Positions 56,270-64,000 of a stretch of 64,000 nt of DNA are shown here, in pieces. Numbering within the stretch: position 1 is the stretch's first letter; each line of letters starts with the position of its first letter. The translations under genes were made by a program, and so were the position numbers. This stretch comes from Akkermansia muciniphila (GTDB taxonomy: Bacteria > Verrucomicrobiota > Verrucomicrobiia > Verrucomicrobiales > V1-33): the NCBI GenBank assembly GCA_945861415.1, contig CAMAUV010000024.1, positions 1 through 64,000 on the forward strand. Reading direction: 5' to 3'. A model generated the notes under the pieces. That model was not told the DNA's origin and made no database searches. It worked only from the letters and a program-made list of their open reading frames with translations.

Positions 56270-58813
56270 TTACGGCCACGCGTAGGTCGCCTTGAGCGCA
56301 GCCGCCAGTTCCTTCGGGTCCGAAATAGAATTCTCCGGTTTGAAGGCGCTGCACAGGTGGACAGTCGCCTTACCCGGCTGTCCGGCTAGGGCGCTGAGGT
56401 CTGGAACTTTAGCCGTCAGGAATTTTTCGCCCTCGCCTCCGTCCATGTAGAGCAGCGGAACCCCGGGACGGAATACCTTGCGTAACTCGGCGATTAGTTC
56501 TTTGCGGCCGGGAGCGTCAGGCGCTCCGCTGATCACGATCTGGCGGGACGAGTCCCCGAGGACGTCCGCGGCACGCAAAAACCGGTAAAATGCGGTGGGC
56601 AAGAATGCGGCCTGCGAGCCAAAGCGCTCGACGACTCGGCGGCCCTTATCGCGATAGTCCGCGTTATTCAGTGAGACGCTCAGAAGGACGAGGTTGATGA
56701 GGCTGCTGGAGCCGGCGGAAATTTCGCTGGATTCGTCCATGCTCTTCATGCGGAAGAAGAGATGGGGCGTTTCAGGCCCGTCGAAGAAACCGCCATCTTC
56801 TTTGTCCCACAGGTCTTTGATCTGTCTGTCCTGCAGTTCCACCGCGGAAGTCAGCCAGCGGACTTCGCCAGTGGCTTCATAGAGGTCAATGAGCGCGCCG
56901 ACGAACGTGGCATAATCTTCACTGTAGCCCGGCAGCGGGGAGGGACCGTCGAGGTAGGCATGCAGCAGGGCACCATCTTTTGAGCGAAGTTTTGTCAGGA
57001 TAAAGTCCGCGGCCTTGATACCCCGGTTCACGAGGGACTCATCAGCTAGGGCGAAACCGGTGCGGGCAAAGCCGGACAAGGCAATGCCGCTCCAACTGGT
57101 GAGGACTTTATCGTCCAGCATTGGCCGGGGCCGTTTGCGGCGGACTTCGAGAAGCCTCTTCCGTCCTTCGTCGTAGAGTGCTCGGCCAGCGGCGGCACTC
57201 ACACCTAGGGCCTTGCCAGCGTCCTCCGGCGTCTGACGGATGGCGAGCACGTTAGTGTTTCCAAGCCGGTTCCTCATACTGGAGTCCATGGGCAAATTCC
57301 CCCGCTCCTCGATCCCAAAGACGGCACTAAGCAAAGGGGTCTTGTCTCCGGCGGCAGTCTTAAAGTCTGCCTCACTCCATATGTAGTGGGCTCCTTCCAC
57401 CATCGCCGCACTACCGTCAGTGGCTCCAGCACTGCTGCTTCCCTCCGCGCAATAGAATCCACCCTGCGGATGGGATAGTTCCGCAGAGGCATAACCCAGC
57501 GTCTCCACCGCAGCGCGGGCGCATGTTTGATCACCCAGCACCTGATAGGCCGCCACCAGTGCGCAGGCCATATAGCCCTGATCATAAATCATTTTTTCAA
57601 ACTGCGGGACCATCCAGTAGACATCCGTGCTGTAGCGGTGCCATCCTCCCGCCAGATGGTCAAATATGCCGCCGCGAAGTGACTTTTCGAGCGTCTGCCG
57701 CACCATGTCCACGGCTTCTTTGTCAGCGCCGAACTGGCTACCTCTGTGCCGAACGGCGTAATTCAGCAGAAACTCCAGCGACTGGTGGGGGGCAAACCTC
57801 GGCGGGGGGCCAAAGCCACCATTGGACGGGTCGAAGGTGCTGCGGAGCTTGGCAAAGGAGTCTTTCCGCACTTCTGCGAGATACTGCTGCTGCGCTGCAA
57901 CCCGAGTGGGACCGCTGAGTTTGGCGAAGAGCACAGCCGCCGGCATTCCTCTGAGACGCGCCACGAGGCCGCTGCTCTGCTCCGGAGTCATTCGTTTCCA
58001 AAGTTTCTCCAGCTTTGCCGCCGGCAGATGCGAGACCGCGTTCTGCAGCCAATCGGAACTCGCTGTTAGGATTTCATTCAACTGATCATCCTCAGACTTT
58101 CCGAGGAAAGCCTTGGCCACTTTGGAACTAACGTCGCCCTCCATCATCGGCCCCTGCCAGCGGATTCGGTAGTTGCGTTTGAACTCATTGGCATCCTTCA
58201 GCGCCACCTTCGCTTCATGAGCCGGGTCCTTTAGCCAGCGACTGGCTGTATTTTCCAGCAGCAGACCCCAGCCGGGCGAATTTCCGGTGGAGACCGGTGG
58301 AATATAGACAGCCTTCTCCATCGGCAGGCCGTCCGGCGTCAGCCACACATGGAGGGGCCATCCGCTCTGACTTCCGCTGCTTTTCCAGAATACATAGCTT
58401 AGCAGCGCGGTATTGATATCAGGGCGCTCCTCCCGATCCACCAGCACACAAACGAAGTGCTTGTTGGCAATCCGCGCCGTCTTGGCATTGGTATAGGACT
58501 CCTCCGTCATCTTTTGTGACCACGGGCAGCTTGCGTAGCCCACTGCCACTAGCACCGGTTTGTTCTCCTTCTTCGCCCTCGCGAAAGCTTCGTCCCCCCA
58601 TGGATGCCACTCCATCGGGTCGTTGGCGTGGCGGCGTAGAAATGCAGACTGTTCATTCTTTAAGCGGCTGCCCATGCCACTGGCTGGCAGCGCCCCACCC
58701 TTTTCCACTCTACCCTCTTTGTCCACGATGGGGGCAATCTCGGGCTTGCCGCAGCCACTCAAAAACATGGCCGCCGCGAAGGTCGCCAAGGCGATGGGAA
58801 AGATATGTCTCAT
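56270..58813 (-). CDS. SPATA20/YyaL-like (DUF255 thioredoxin plus alpha-toroid) lipoprotein
   Basis: 847 residues from ATG 58813: lipoprotein signal MRHIFPIALATFAAAMFLSGC-GK. Then a thioredoxin-like DUF255 domain (SAFLRRHANDPMEWHPWGDEAFARAKKENKPVL begins it) and a long six-hairpin-type alpha region (GGIFDHLAGGWHRYSTDVYW, FEKMIYDQGYMA, DDKVLTSWSGIALSGFA, YSEDYATFVGALIDLYEATG). The usual SxxxCHWCH redox motif of this family is here ASCPWSQKM, so the second Cys is Ser and thiol-disulfide exchange through CxxC is not possible. An insert of about 200 residues separates the two parts. The role of the family is unclear; membrane-anchored periplasmic location is predicted. Confidence 0.85.
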   Translation of the reverse strand: MRHIFPIALATFAAAMFLSGCGKPEIAPIVDKEGRVEKGGALPASGMGSRLKNEQSAFLRRHANDPMEWHPWGDEAFARAKKENKPVLVAVGYASCPWSQKMTEESYTNAKTARIANKHFVCVLVDREERPDINTALLSYVFWKSSGSQSGWPLHVWLTPDGLPMEKAVYIPPVSTGNSPGWGLLLENTASRWLKDPAHEAKVALKDANEFKRNYRIRWQGPMMEGDVSSKVAKAFLGKSEDDQLNEILTASSDWLQNAVSHLPAAKLEKLWKRMTPEQSSGLVARLRGMPAAVLFAKLSGPTRVAAQQQYLAEVRKDSFAKLRSTFDPSNGGFGPPPRFAPHQSLEFLLNYAVRHRGSQFGADKEAVDMVRQTLEKSLRGGIFDHLAGGWHRYSTDVYWMVPQFEKMIYDQGYMACALVAAYQVLGDQTCARAAVETLGYASAELSHPQGGFYCAEGSSSAGATDGSAAMVEGAHYIWSEADFKTAAGDKTPLLSAVFGIEERGNLPMDSSMRNRLGNTNVLAIRQTPEDAGKALGVSAAAGRALYDEGRKRLLEVRRKRPRPMLDDKVLTSWSGIALSGFARTGFALADESLVNRGIKAADFILTKLRSKDGALLHAYLDGPSPLPGYSEDYATFVGALIDLYEATGEVRWLTSAVELQDRQIKDLWDKEDGGFFDGPETPHLFFRMKSMDESSEISAGSSSLINLVLLSVSLNNADYRDKGRRVVERFGSQAAFLPTAFYRFLRAADVLGDSSRQIVISGAPDAPGRKELIAELRKVFRPGVPLLYMDGGEGEKFLTAKVPDLSALAGQPGKATVHLCSAFKPENSISDPKELAAALKATYAWP

Positions 58814-58900
58814 AAGAAAGAAATCGGAGCCCGGCAGGAAGTGCTGGCAAGAGAATATGTCCGCGGCCTGCCCTGAAATGCAACCCATTTGGCTGTCGCC

Positions 58901-60019
58901 TCACCGTCCGGCCCCGGCTTCACTCAAAAGCCAGTCGCGCCAGCGGAGGCCGTAGGATTCCACGGTATAATTCTCCAGGTAGCGGCGGCGATTCCGAGCG
59001 CCCATGAGCGCGCGCATCGAGGCATCCGTGATCAATTTCTCCAGCGCTGCCCGCATGGCGCAGGCATCCTTCGGCGGCACGATCCAGCCACCTTCGCCTT
59101 GCGTCACCGCATCCGGCACTCCCCCAACCATGGTGGCCACGATGGGCAGGCCTGCGGCCATCGCTTCCAGCACCGAGAGCGGGAAGGCCTCGTGGAAAGA
59201 TGGAAAAGCAAAGACGTCGGCGTCGGCGAGCGCCTGCCACTTGTCTTCACCATAAACCGGTCCTAGATACCGGATACGCCCACTCCCGTCGTCAGTCGCG
59301 ATGCTCCCGCGCACGTCCTGCTCGGTGAGCCCAAAGGCCGGCCGGCCGTGAAAGACAAACTCCACCTTGGGATGCTCCCGGCAAATCATCCGCGCAGCCT
59401 CCAGCAAAACCTGCCAGCCTTTGGCCTGCTCAAGGTTTGATAGATAGAGTATGCGCAGCAGGCCATCCTCTGCACGGGATCGCCGCGCAATAGGTGCGGG
59501 GATTCCATTGGGCAGCGCCACGGTGCGGTCAGCCGGCAACCAGCCGGGCATAAAATCGCGCAGTCCCGGCGAGCAAATCACATATCCCGCACAGCGCCGG
59601 AAAGTGACCCTCACCAGCCACCGCGCCGGAGCCGGCAGACGGTCATAGCCCATGGCCCGGTAGTCCATGTGCAGCCATGCAACTGTGCGACGGCGCAGCA
59701 CGAGCGTGCTCCACCAGATGAGGATCGCATCCTTGAGGAATGGCTTGAAGTAAAAAGTGGGCGTCAGGACCGCAAGGTCCACGCCGCCGCGCCAAACATG
59801 CCGGAGCATTTGCCCCGCATAGGTGAAGATGCGCAAGGCTTTCTTCGGCGCAAACTTCCCTATGTCATCAAGCCCTGCGGCGAACTTGCTGTCCACATGC
59901 AGCACCTCCAGTTGGCAGTCCCTGAGTTGCTCCAGCAAATACTGCATGGCGAGCGCGCCGCCATGCACCGGCGGCGGCGCAGGCGCGACAAAGAGCACGC
60001 ATGGTCTTCCGTTTCGCAT
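58901..60019 (-). CDS. Glycosyltransferase family 4 (GT-B)
   Basis: 372 residues, no signal. The N-terminal Rossmann domain begins PCVLFVAPAPPPVHGGALAM; the C-terminal domain starts at about 188 with LLRILYLSNLEQAKGWQVLLEA and contains VEFVFHGRPAF, RIRYLGPVYGEDKWQALADADVFAFPSFHEAFPLSVLEAMA, the GT4 E(x7)E donor-binding motif (EAFPLSVLE), followed by GLPIVATMVGGVPDAV. Transfers a sugar from a nucleotide donor, probably in surface polysaccharide or lipid glycosylation. Cytoplasmic or peripherally membrane-bound. It starts 40 bases after the L,D-transpeptidase gene stop on the same strand. Confidence 0.93.
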   Translation of the reverse strand: MRNGRPCVLFVAPAPPPVHGGALAMQYLLEQLRDCQLEVLHVDSKFAAGLDDIGKFAPKKALRIFTYAGQMLRHVWRGGVDLAVLTPTFYFKPFLKDAILIWWSTLVLRRRTVAWLHMDYRAMGYDRLPAPARWLVRVTFRRCAGYVICSPGLRDFMPGWLPADRTVALPNGIPAPIARRSRAEDGLLRILYLSNLEQAKGWQVLLEAARMICREHPKVEFVFHGRPAFGLTEQDVRGSIATDDGSGRIRYLGPVYGEDKWQALADADVFAFPSFHEAFPLSVLEAMAAGLPIVATMVGGVPDAVTQGEGGWIVPPKDACAMRAALEKLITDASMRALMGARNRRRYLENYTVESYGLRWRDWLLSEAGAGR

Positions 60020-60059
60020 CGTCCTTAATGCGGGCGCATCCCCTGCCCTGCCGCAAGCG

Positions 60060-60509
60060 CTACGTCAAAATTTCCACTTCACATCCTTCCTCCACGCGCT
60101 CAAAGAGATCAATCACATCCGCATTGGTCAGCCGCACACAACCGTGGCTCACGGGGCTGCCAATAAATTCATCTTGATTGGTTCCGTGAATGTAGATGTA
60201 GCGGTCGCGGGTATTGGCATTATGCTCCTCCAGTCCATCCAGCCAAAGGATGCGGGAAAGCACGTAGTCCTCCTCTGCCGGCCTGCCGTCCCAGAGACCC
60301 ACGGGTTCCCGGCTTTTAAAAATCGTGCCTTCTCGCGCCTCGCTGCCTATCTTCTGCGCAACGGCGAACCTACCCGGCGGCGTGCAATTGCTGCCGGGCT
60401 CCGTGCCGATCCCGTTGCGGGCTGTCGAGCAGAGATACTCTTTCAGCACCCCGCCAAGGCCATCGAGCAGGCGCAGCCGCTGGTCAGGAACAGATACTTC
60501 GATTTTCAT
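60060..60509 (-). CDS. L,D-transpeptidase (YkuD) catalytic domain protein without signal peptide
   Basis: 149 residues consisting almost only of the YkuD domain: starts MKIEVSVPDQRLRLLDG (the typical first strand), CTPPGRFAVAQKIG, YIYIHGTN and the active-site motif SHGCVRLTNADVIDLF with catalytic Cys and His. L,D-transpeptidases make 3-3 peptidoglycan crosslinks or attach proteins to peptidoglycan in the periplasm, yet no signal peptide or membrane helix precedes the domain, and no alternative upstream start was seen. It may be exported non-classically or act in the cytoplasm on precursors. Ten bases follow the stop of the rescue-factor gene. Confidence 0.9.
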   Translation of the reverse strand: MKIEVSVPDQRLRLLDGLGGVLKEYLCSTARNGIGTEPGSNCTPPGRFAVAQKIGSEAREGTIFKSREPVGLWDGRPAEEDYVLSRILWLDGLEEHNANTRDRYIYIHGTNQDEFIGSPVSHGCVRLTNADVIDLFERVEEGCEVEILT

Positions 60510-60518
60510 GAGATGCAG

Positions 60519-60923
60519 TCAGTCTTCACCTAGCGGCCTGCGGCGCAGGTTTTTTGTCACGCTCCGGTAGCGTTTTTCGCGCAGCATTTGGGCTTTGGTA
60601 GCTCGCGAGCGTTTGGCGTTCTGACGCCTTTTTCGGGCAACGGCGGCGCTTTGTCCCAGCCGCTGCTCCCGGAGCCGGGTCTCGAGTTTTTCACACAACG
60701 CCACCCGGGCAAGGTAGCGGTTTTGGGAGAGACTGCGCTCCTCCTGACACCTCACCTCCAGTCCGGTGGGCTGATGCCTCAGCCGCACGGTGGAGGAAGT
60801 TTTGTTAACCTTCTGCCCACCATGGCCGCTGCCGCGCATGAAGGATTCTTCAAGGTCATCCCGGGCGATGCCCAGTCGGCCCATGCGGACGAGAACGTCC
60901 CGGATGCTGTTACGCGATGTCAT
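60519..60923 (-). CDS. ArfB/MTRFR-like ribosome rescue peptide chain release factor
   Basis: 134 residues from ATG 60923; an in-frame start 19 codons upstream lacks similarity. Contains the GGQ loop (RGSGHGGQKVNKTSS), which triggers peptidyl-tRNA hydrolysis, and a highly basic C-terminal tail (AVARKRRQNAKRSRATKAQMLREKR) that in ArfB and mitochondrial MTRFR enters the empty mRNA channel of stalled ribosomes. No codon-recognition domain (PxT/SPF) is present, as expected for the family of about 130-140 residues. DLEESFMRG before the GGQ is closer to MTRFR-type than to E. coli ArfB. Confidence 0.88.
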   Translation of the reverse strand: MTSRNSIRDVLVRMGRLGIARDDLEESFMRGSGHGGQKVNKTSSTVRLRHQPTGLEVRCQEERSLSQNRYLARVALCEKLETRLREQRLGQSAAVARKRRQNAKRSRATKAQMLREKRYRSVTKNLRRRPLGED

Positions 60924-61551
60924 TGGAGGGTTCGGCCCGGGAGATTTTATGGACCATAAAAGCGAAACTTCAATAGTCATCGTAGCTAGGCAACATTTAA
61001 GTCAAATTTTCCCTCACGTAAATCACCCGTGGTCTGCGAAAACTGCCCTCGGCCCCCAAAGCTCCAAAGCAAGCCTCCCGCTCATCAATGAAAACACTAC
61101 TGCCCATAGGGGTAATTGCGACAGCCGCAGTTATCGCACTTTTCGCTACTCCTTCCGTGCAAGGCGCACCAAAAATATCGTGCCCCCCTAGTGCAGCACT
61201 TGTCGAAAAAGCCCCGGGGCCGGATGCCAGCAAGGCAACTTCAGGAAAAATGCGTTGCACCTCCTCCATCGCATGGTCCTCCAATCGGGCGGCGCGATTC
61301 GAGCCAGAAAGGCTGCGACCAGACCATCCATGCCAGCACTACCACCGACTGCCGCCAGCCAGCCCCGGAAAGCAGCCGTCCGCAAGGTTCCTGTCGGCAG
61401 CAATTTCATTCCGTTCCCTGTGCCATCCCGGCGACCCCGTCTCGCGGAAAATGAAATTGCCGGGTGGATCCACCGCTCCGCGCTGTTCAGCTTGACGGAT
61501 GCGCGCGGCAGTGCGGGTTTGCACTCACCGACCGAACTGTCGGCCGCACTT
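60924..61551. other. Intergenic stretch with a doubtful small ORF
   Basis: The 628 bases between the minus-strand rescue-factor gene and the plus-strand amidohydrolase contain one candidate, a plus-strand ORF at 61088-61495 (135 codons) starting with a plausible signal peptide (MKTLLPIGVIATAAVIALFA, then TPSVQGA). Beyond residue 50 its composition (His/Pro/Ser/Arg-rich) looks like out-of-frame translation, and other frames over the same bases are equally open, so it is not called as a gene. It may be the 5' end of a lost exported gene. The divergent promoters for the flanking genes should lie here, but no box could be assigned with confidence. Confidence 0.3.
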
Positions 61552-62766
61552 ATGAAACGCGCAATCTTCTTCCTCGCCTCAGCCATCTCGGCCCATGCTC
61601 AGCTGGCCGTGAAAGCGCGGACACTTTTTCCCATGACGGGAGACCTGCAGCCGATCAAAGAGGCGGTGGTGCTTTGCGGGCCCGATGGAAAAATCCAGCG
61701 CAGCGGCCCCGCAGCAGAGGTGCCCATCCCCGAAGGATGGAAGGTCATAGAGGCGGAAGTGGCGATCCCCGGCATTATCGATGCCCGCACCACGGTGGGA
61801 CTCTCAGGCGCCCTCAACTGGGACCGGCGCGATCAGGAACAACTGGAACCCTCTGCCCCGATCCAGCCGGAACTGCGCGCCATTGATGCCTTCAACGGCC
61901 GCGATCCTCTGGTGACATGGGTGCGCGAACTTGGAATCACCACCATCCACACTGGCCATGCTCCTGGCGCTCTGATCAGCGGTCAACTCATGGTTCTAAA
62001 GACGAACGTGCCCTCAGTGACCCGCACGGATGATACCCTCTCGGCCTTTTCCGCCGTAGCCGTGACCCTTGGTTCGGGAGGCTTCGGCGGCGGCGGCGCG
62101 CCCGGTACCAGAGCCAAATCAGTAGCCATGCTGCGTGCGGAACTGATCAAAGCCCAGGCCTATGTGAAGAAGCTGGGGCAGGCCGAGCCGGACAAACGCC
62201 CGGAGCGCGACCTTCGTCTCGAATCCCTAGCAGCCGTGCTCCGCAAAGAGGTCCCGTTTCTCATCACCGCCGAACGCCATCACGACATCAGTGCGGCCCT
62301 GCGGCTTCGCGAAGAATTCGGATTCCGCCTGATCCTCGATGGAGCATCGGAGGCCTATCAACTGACGGACGCGATCAAAGCTGCGGGCGTCCCGGTCCTT
62401 GTGCATCCGGTCATGGGCCGGCCCGCCGGAGAGCGGGAAAACACGACATTTACCCTGCCCGCCAAACTCCTCGCCGCAGGCATCCCCTTTGCTCTTCAGA
62501 GCGGATTCGAATCCTATGTGCCCAAGACGCGCGTGGTACTCTTTGAAGCAGGCATGGCCGCGGCTTACGGTCTCACCCGGACGCAGGCGCTGGCAGCCAT
62601 CACCATTCGCCCGGCCGAAATCCTCGGACTGGAAAAACGCATCGGAAGTCTCGAGCCCGGAAAAGATGCCGACCTCGCGCTCTACAGCGGGGATCCGCTG
62701 GAGACCGTCACTCACTGCACCGGCGTCATTATTAACGGCAAAATCGCCGCCACCGGGAAACGTTGA
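61552..62766 (+). CDS. Exported amidohydrolase-superfamily protein lacking the HxH metal motif
   Basis: 404 residues from ATG 61552 (MKRAIFFLASAISAHAQLA signal); a longer in-frame TTG start at 61255 is not supported. Imidazolonepropionase/dihydroorotase-like features: the N-terminal composite beta domain (VKARTLFPMTG), VAIPGIIDARTTVGLSG where active members have DAHTHVG, an intact-looking LVHPVMGRP and the C-terminal LTRTQALAAITIRPAEILGLEKRIGSLEPGKDADLALY with VIINGKIA. With HxH replaced by RTT, a binuclear metal site is unlikely; such variants are known among exported PVC amidohydrolases that often come in pairs. The stop is three bases before the rsmH start. Confidence 0.85.
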   Translation: MKRAIFFLASAISAHAQLAVKARTLFPMTGDLQPIKEAVVLCGPDGKIQRSGPAAEVPIPEGWKVIEAEVAIPGIIDARTTVGLSGALNWDRRDQEQLEPSAPIQPELRAIDAFNGRDPLVTWVRELGITTIHTGHAPGALISGQLMVLKTNVPSVTRTDDTLSAFSAVAVTLGSGGFGGGGAPGTRAKSVAMLRAELIKAQAYVKKLGQAEPDKRPERDLRLESLAAVLRKEVPFLITAERHHDISAALRLREEFGFRLILDGASEAYQLTDAIKAAGVPVLVHPVMGRPAGERENTTFTLPAKLLAAGIPFALQSGFESYVPKTRVVLFEAGMAAAYGLTRTQALAAITIRPAEILGLEKRIGSLEPGKDADLALYSGDPLETVTHCTGVIINGKIAATGKR

Positions 62767-62769
62767 TCC

Positions 62770-63819
62770 ATGGACGATTCCGCTACCCGCCCGCCCCGCC
62801 GCAAACGCTACTCTGGCAACAATCCCCGCCGCTTCGAGGATAAGTATAAGGAGCACCGCGGCGATGAAGACACCCTTAGCAAGGTGGAGTCCTCCGGCAA
62901 AACTCCCGCCGGTCGCCACCGTCCCATCATGGTGCCCGAGGTGCTGGAAGTGCTCGCGCTCCAAACCGGCGAAACCATCGCCGACGGCACGCTGGGCTAT
63001 GGCGGGCACACCACGGAATTTCTGCGCGCCGGAGCCCACGTCATTGCCCTAGATGTGGACCCCCTTCAGCTTCCCCGCACCACGGAGCGCCTGCGCAGAG
63101 AGGGATTTGGCGAAGACGCGCTCAGCACACAACAGAGCAACTTCGCCGGACTGCCCCGCGTGCTTGTCGGGCTGGGACTCACCGACGGCGTGGACGCATT
63201 TTTTGCTGACCTCGGCGTCTCGTCCATGCAGATCGACGATCCCGCGCGCGGCTTTTCATGGAAATCCACCGGCCCGCTCGACATGCGGCTCAATCCATCC
63301 CGGGGCGTGACCGCAGAGGAACTTCTGAAAAAGACCAACCCGGCCAAGCTCCAAACCCTGCTGGAGGAAAACGCTGACGAGCCCCACGCCGCAATCCTTG
63401 CCACTGCACTCGCAGGTGTCTCACAGCCGGACACCCGCAGCCTCGCCGCGGCCATTCGCGCCGTGATGAAGCCCGTCCTGCGTCTGCGTGCGGACGCGGA
63501 AGACCAGGAGGAAAAAACCGTGCGCCGCGTTTTTCAGGCCCTGCGCATTGCCGTGAATGAAGAGTTCACTGCGCTCGATACCCTGTTGCGTGTGCTGCCA
63601 CAGTGCCTGCGCCCCGGAGGCCGCGCCGCCATCCTCACCTTCCACAGCGGCGAAGACCGTCGCGTGAAAAAGGCCTTTGCTGCATGGGCCGGCGACGGCG
63701 GCTGGGAACTTTACGCAGAAGACCAGCCGCGCCGGCCCTCCGCCGCCGAACTCCACGACAACCCCCGCAGTTCCAGCGCCAAGCTCCGCTGGATCACCCG
63801 GCTGAGTGAACGCGCTTAG
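62770..63819 (+). CDS. rsmH: 16S rRNA (cytosine(1402)-N(4))-methyltransferase RsmH
   Basis: 349 residues. The SAM-binding core is IADGTLGYGGHTTEFLRAGAHVIALDVD, with FFADLGVSSMQIDDPARGFSW and DMRLNP, the characteristic RsmH blocks, then QALRIAVNEEFTALDTLL, PGGRAAILTFHSGEDRRVKKAF (usually SFHSLEDRxVK; here TFHSGED) and a C-terminal NPRSSSAKLR. Family length is about 310; the extra about 50 N-terminal residues (PPRRKRYSGNNPRRFEDKYK) are basic and lineage-specific; the first strongly conserved residues are RHRPIMVPEVL. RsmH methylates the decoding centre of 16S rRNA in the cytoplasm and usually heads the dcw cell-division cluster, which may continue beyond the window. No mraZ precedes it. Confidence 0.95.
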   Translation: MDDSATRPPRRKRYSGNNPRRFEDKYKEHRGDEDTLSKVESSGKTPAGRHRPIMVPEVLEVLALQTGETIADGTLGYGGHTTEFLRAGAHVIALDVDPLQLPRTTERLRREGFGEDALSTQQSNFAGLPRVLVGLGLTDGVDAFFADLGVSSMQIDDPARGFSWKSTGPLDMRLNPSRGVTAEELLKKTNPAKLQTLLEENADEPHAAILATALAGVSQPDTRSLAAAIRAVMKPVLRLRADAEDQEEKTVRRVFQALRIAVNEEFTALDTLLRVLPQCLRPGGRAAILTFHSGEDRRVKKAFAAWAGDGGWELYAEDQPRRPSAAELHDNPRSSSAKLRWITRLSERA

Positions 63820-63833
63820 CAGTTGTCCGCGTT

Positions 63834-63962
63834 ATGGATATCCAGCCTGCCCATGACCTGTCGCTCCGAGACAGGCCCAAAAACGCCCGACGAGAGCCGA
63901 CACTTCCGCCTGCCCCGGGAGTCCCAAGCGCCGTTTTCAAAGCGCCGCCTAAGGCAAGCTGA
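63834..63962 (+). CDS. Possible 42-residue basic protein after rsmH
   Basis: ATG 63834 opens 42 codons (MDIQPAHDLSLRDRP... ending FKAPPKAS) ending TGA at 63960-63962, 14 bases after rsmH on the same strand. It is proline- and arginine-rich with no membrane helix, so it does not resemble FtsL, which occupies this position in many dcw clusters. It may be a small linker gene or a chance ORF. The last 38 bases of the window contain nothing recognisable. Confidence 0.25.
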   Translation: MDIQPAHDLSLRDRPKNARREPTLPPAPGVPSAVFKAPPKAS

Positions 63963-64000
63963 TTATACCCCCGCCAAAATCAACGGGCGGAAACATCCGC

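Noticed and set aside
61088-61495. Small secreted protein gene
   Set aside because: Signal-like start, but the remainder looks like random translation and overlapping frames are equally open; kept only as a note on the intergenic stretch.

Overview
The window looks like a chromosomal segment of a Verrucomicrobiota bacterium (PVC superphylum). It carries many families largely restricted to Planctomycetes and Verrucomicrobia: DUF1501, DUF1552, DUF1549/DUF1553 and DUF1592/DUF1588/DUF1585 proteins with CxxCH haem motifs, PVC-type membrane-bound dehydrogenases, LamG, SGNH and sialate-O-acetylesterase-like proteins, a PEP-CTERM protein and an ECF/FecR pair. DNA is GC-rich. No rRNA, phage, transposase or CRISPR array was seen; one tRNA-Pro is present.

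Layout. (1) 1-25.3 kb, plus strand: a long run of exported proteins: two DUF1552 proteins, two SASA-type esterases, a DUF1592-family cytochrome, a PDZ/HEAT protein, an SGNH-PVC dehydrogenase, a DUF1549/DUF1553 plus DUF1501 pair, a small LamG protein, and a 1938-residue fusion joining polysaccharide deacetylase, sugar-binding-like, LamG, SGNH, PVC dehydrogenase, HEAT and cytochrome modules. (2) 25.4-34.2 kb, minus strand: ThuA-like protein, two PVC dehydrogenases, an S10 peptidase remnant, an alpha/beta-hydrolase and a beta-helix-like protein. (3) 33.0-38.4 kb: a divergent beta-helix/esterase pair duplicated in tandem, with three of the four copies broken. (4) 38.4-44.5 kb: WG-repeat protein, an FG-GAP/ASPIC/thioredoxin/TPR lipoprotein split by an in-frame TGA, and a PEP-CTERM gene split by an amber codon. 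(5) 44.6-64 kb: tRNA-Pro and mostly ordinary genes (nusB-ribH, ECF-FecR-DUF1549/1553-DUF1501 operon, sugar isomerase-like protein, SPATA20/YyaL-like protein, glycosyltransferase, L,D-transpeptidase, ribosome-rescue factor, amidohydrolase, rsmH).

How it may work together (inference): regions 1 to 3 look like an envelope or extracytoplasmic set for removing acyl groups from a glycan (SASA, deacetylase, alpha/beta-hydrolases) and oxidising sugars with electrons passed to c-type haems (PVC dehydrogenases, PSCyt domains). The substrate cannot be read from sequence; no SusC/SusD pair and no clear glycoside hydrolase catalytic domain was recognised.

The main surprises are the giant fusion protein; an in-frame TGA in a 1296-residue reading frame followed at SECIS-like distance by a hairpin with a GGTC loop; and a block from about 26 to 44 kb in which at least seven genes carry start-loss, nonsense or frameshift lesions, mostly G:C to A:T changes, pointing to recent decay (or to assembly error) of a duplicated accessory region.
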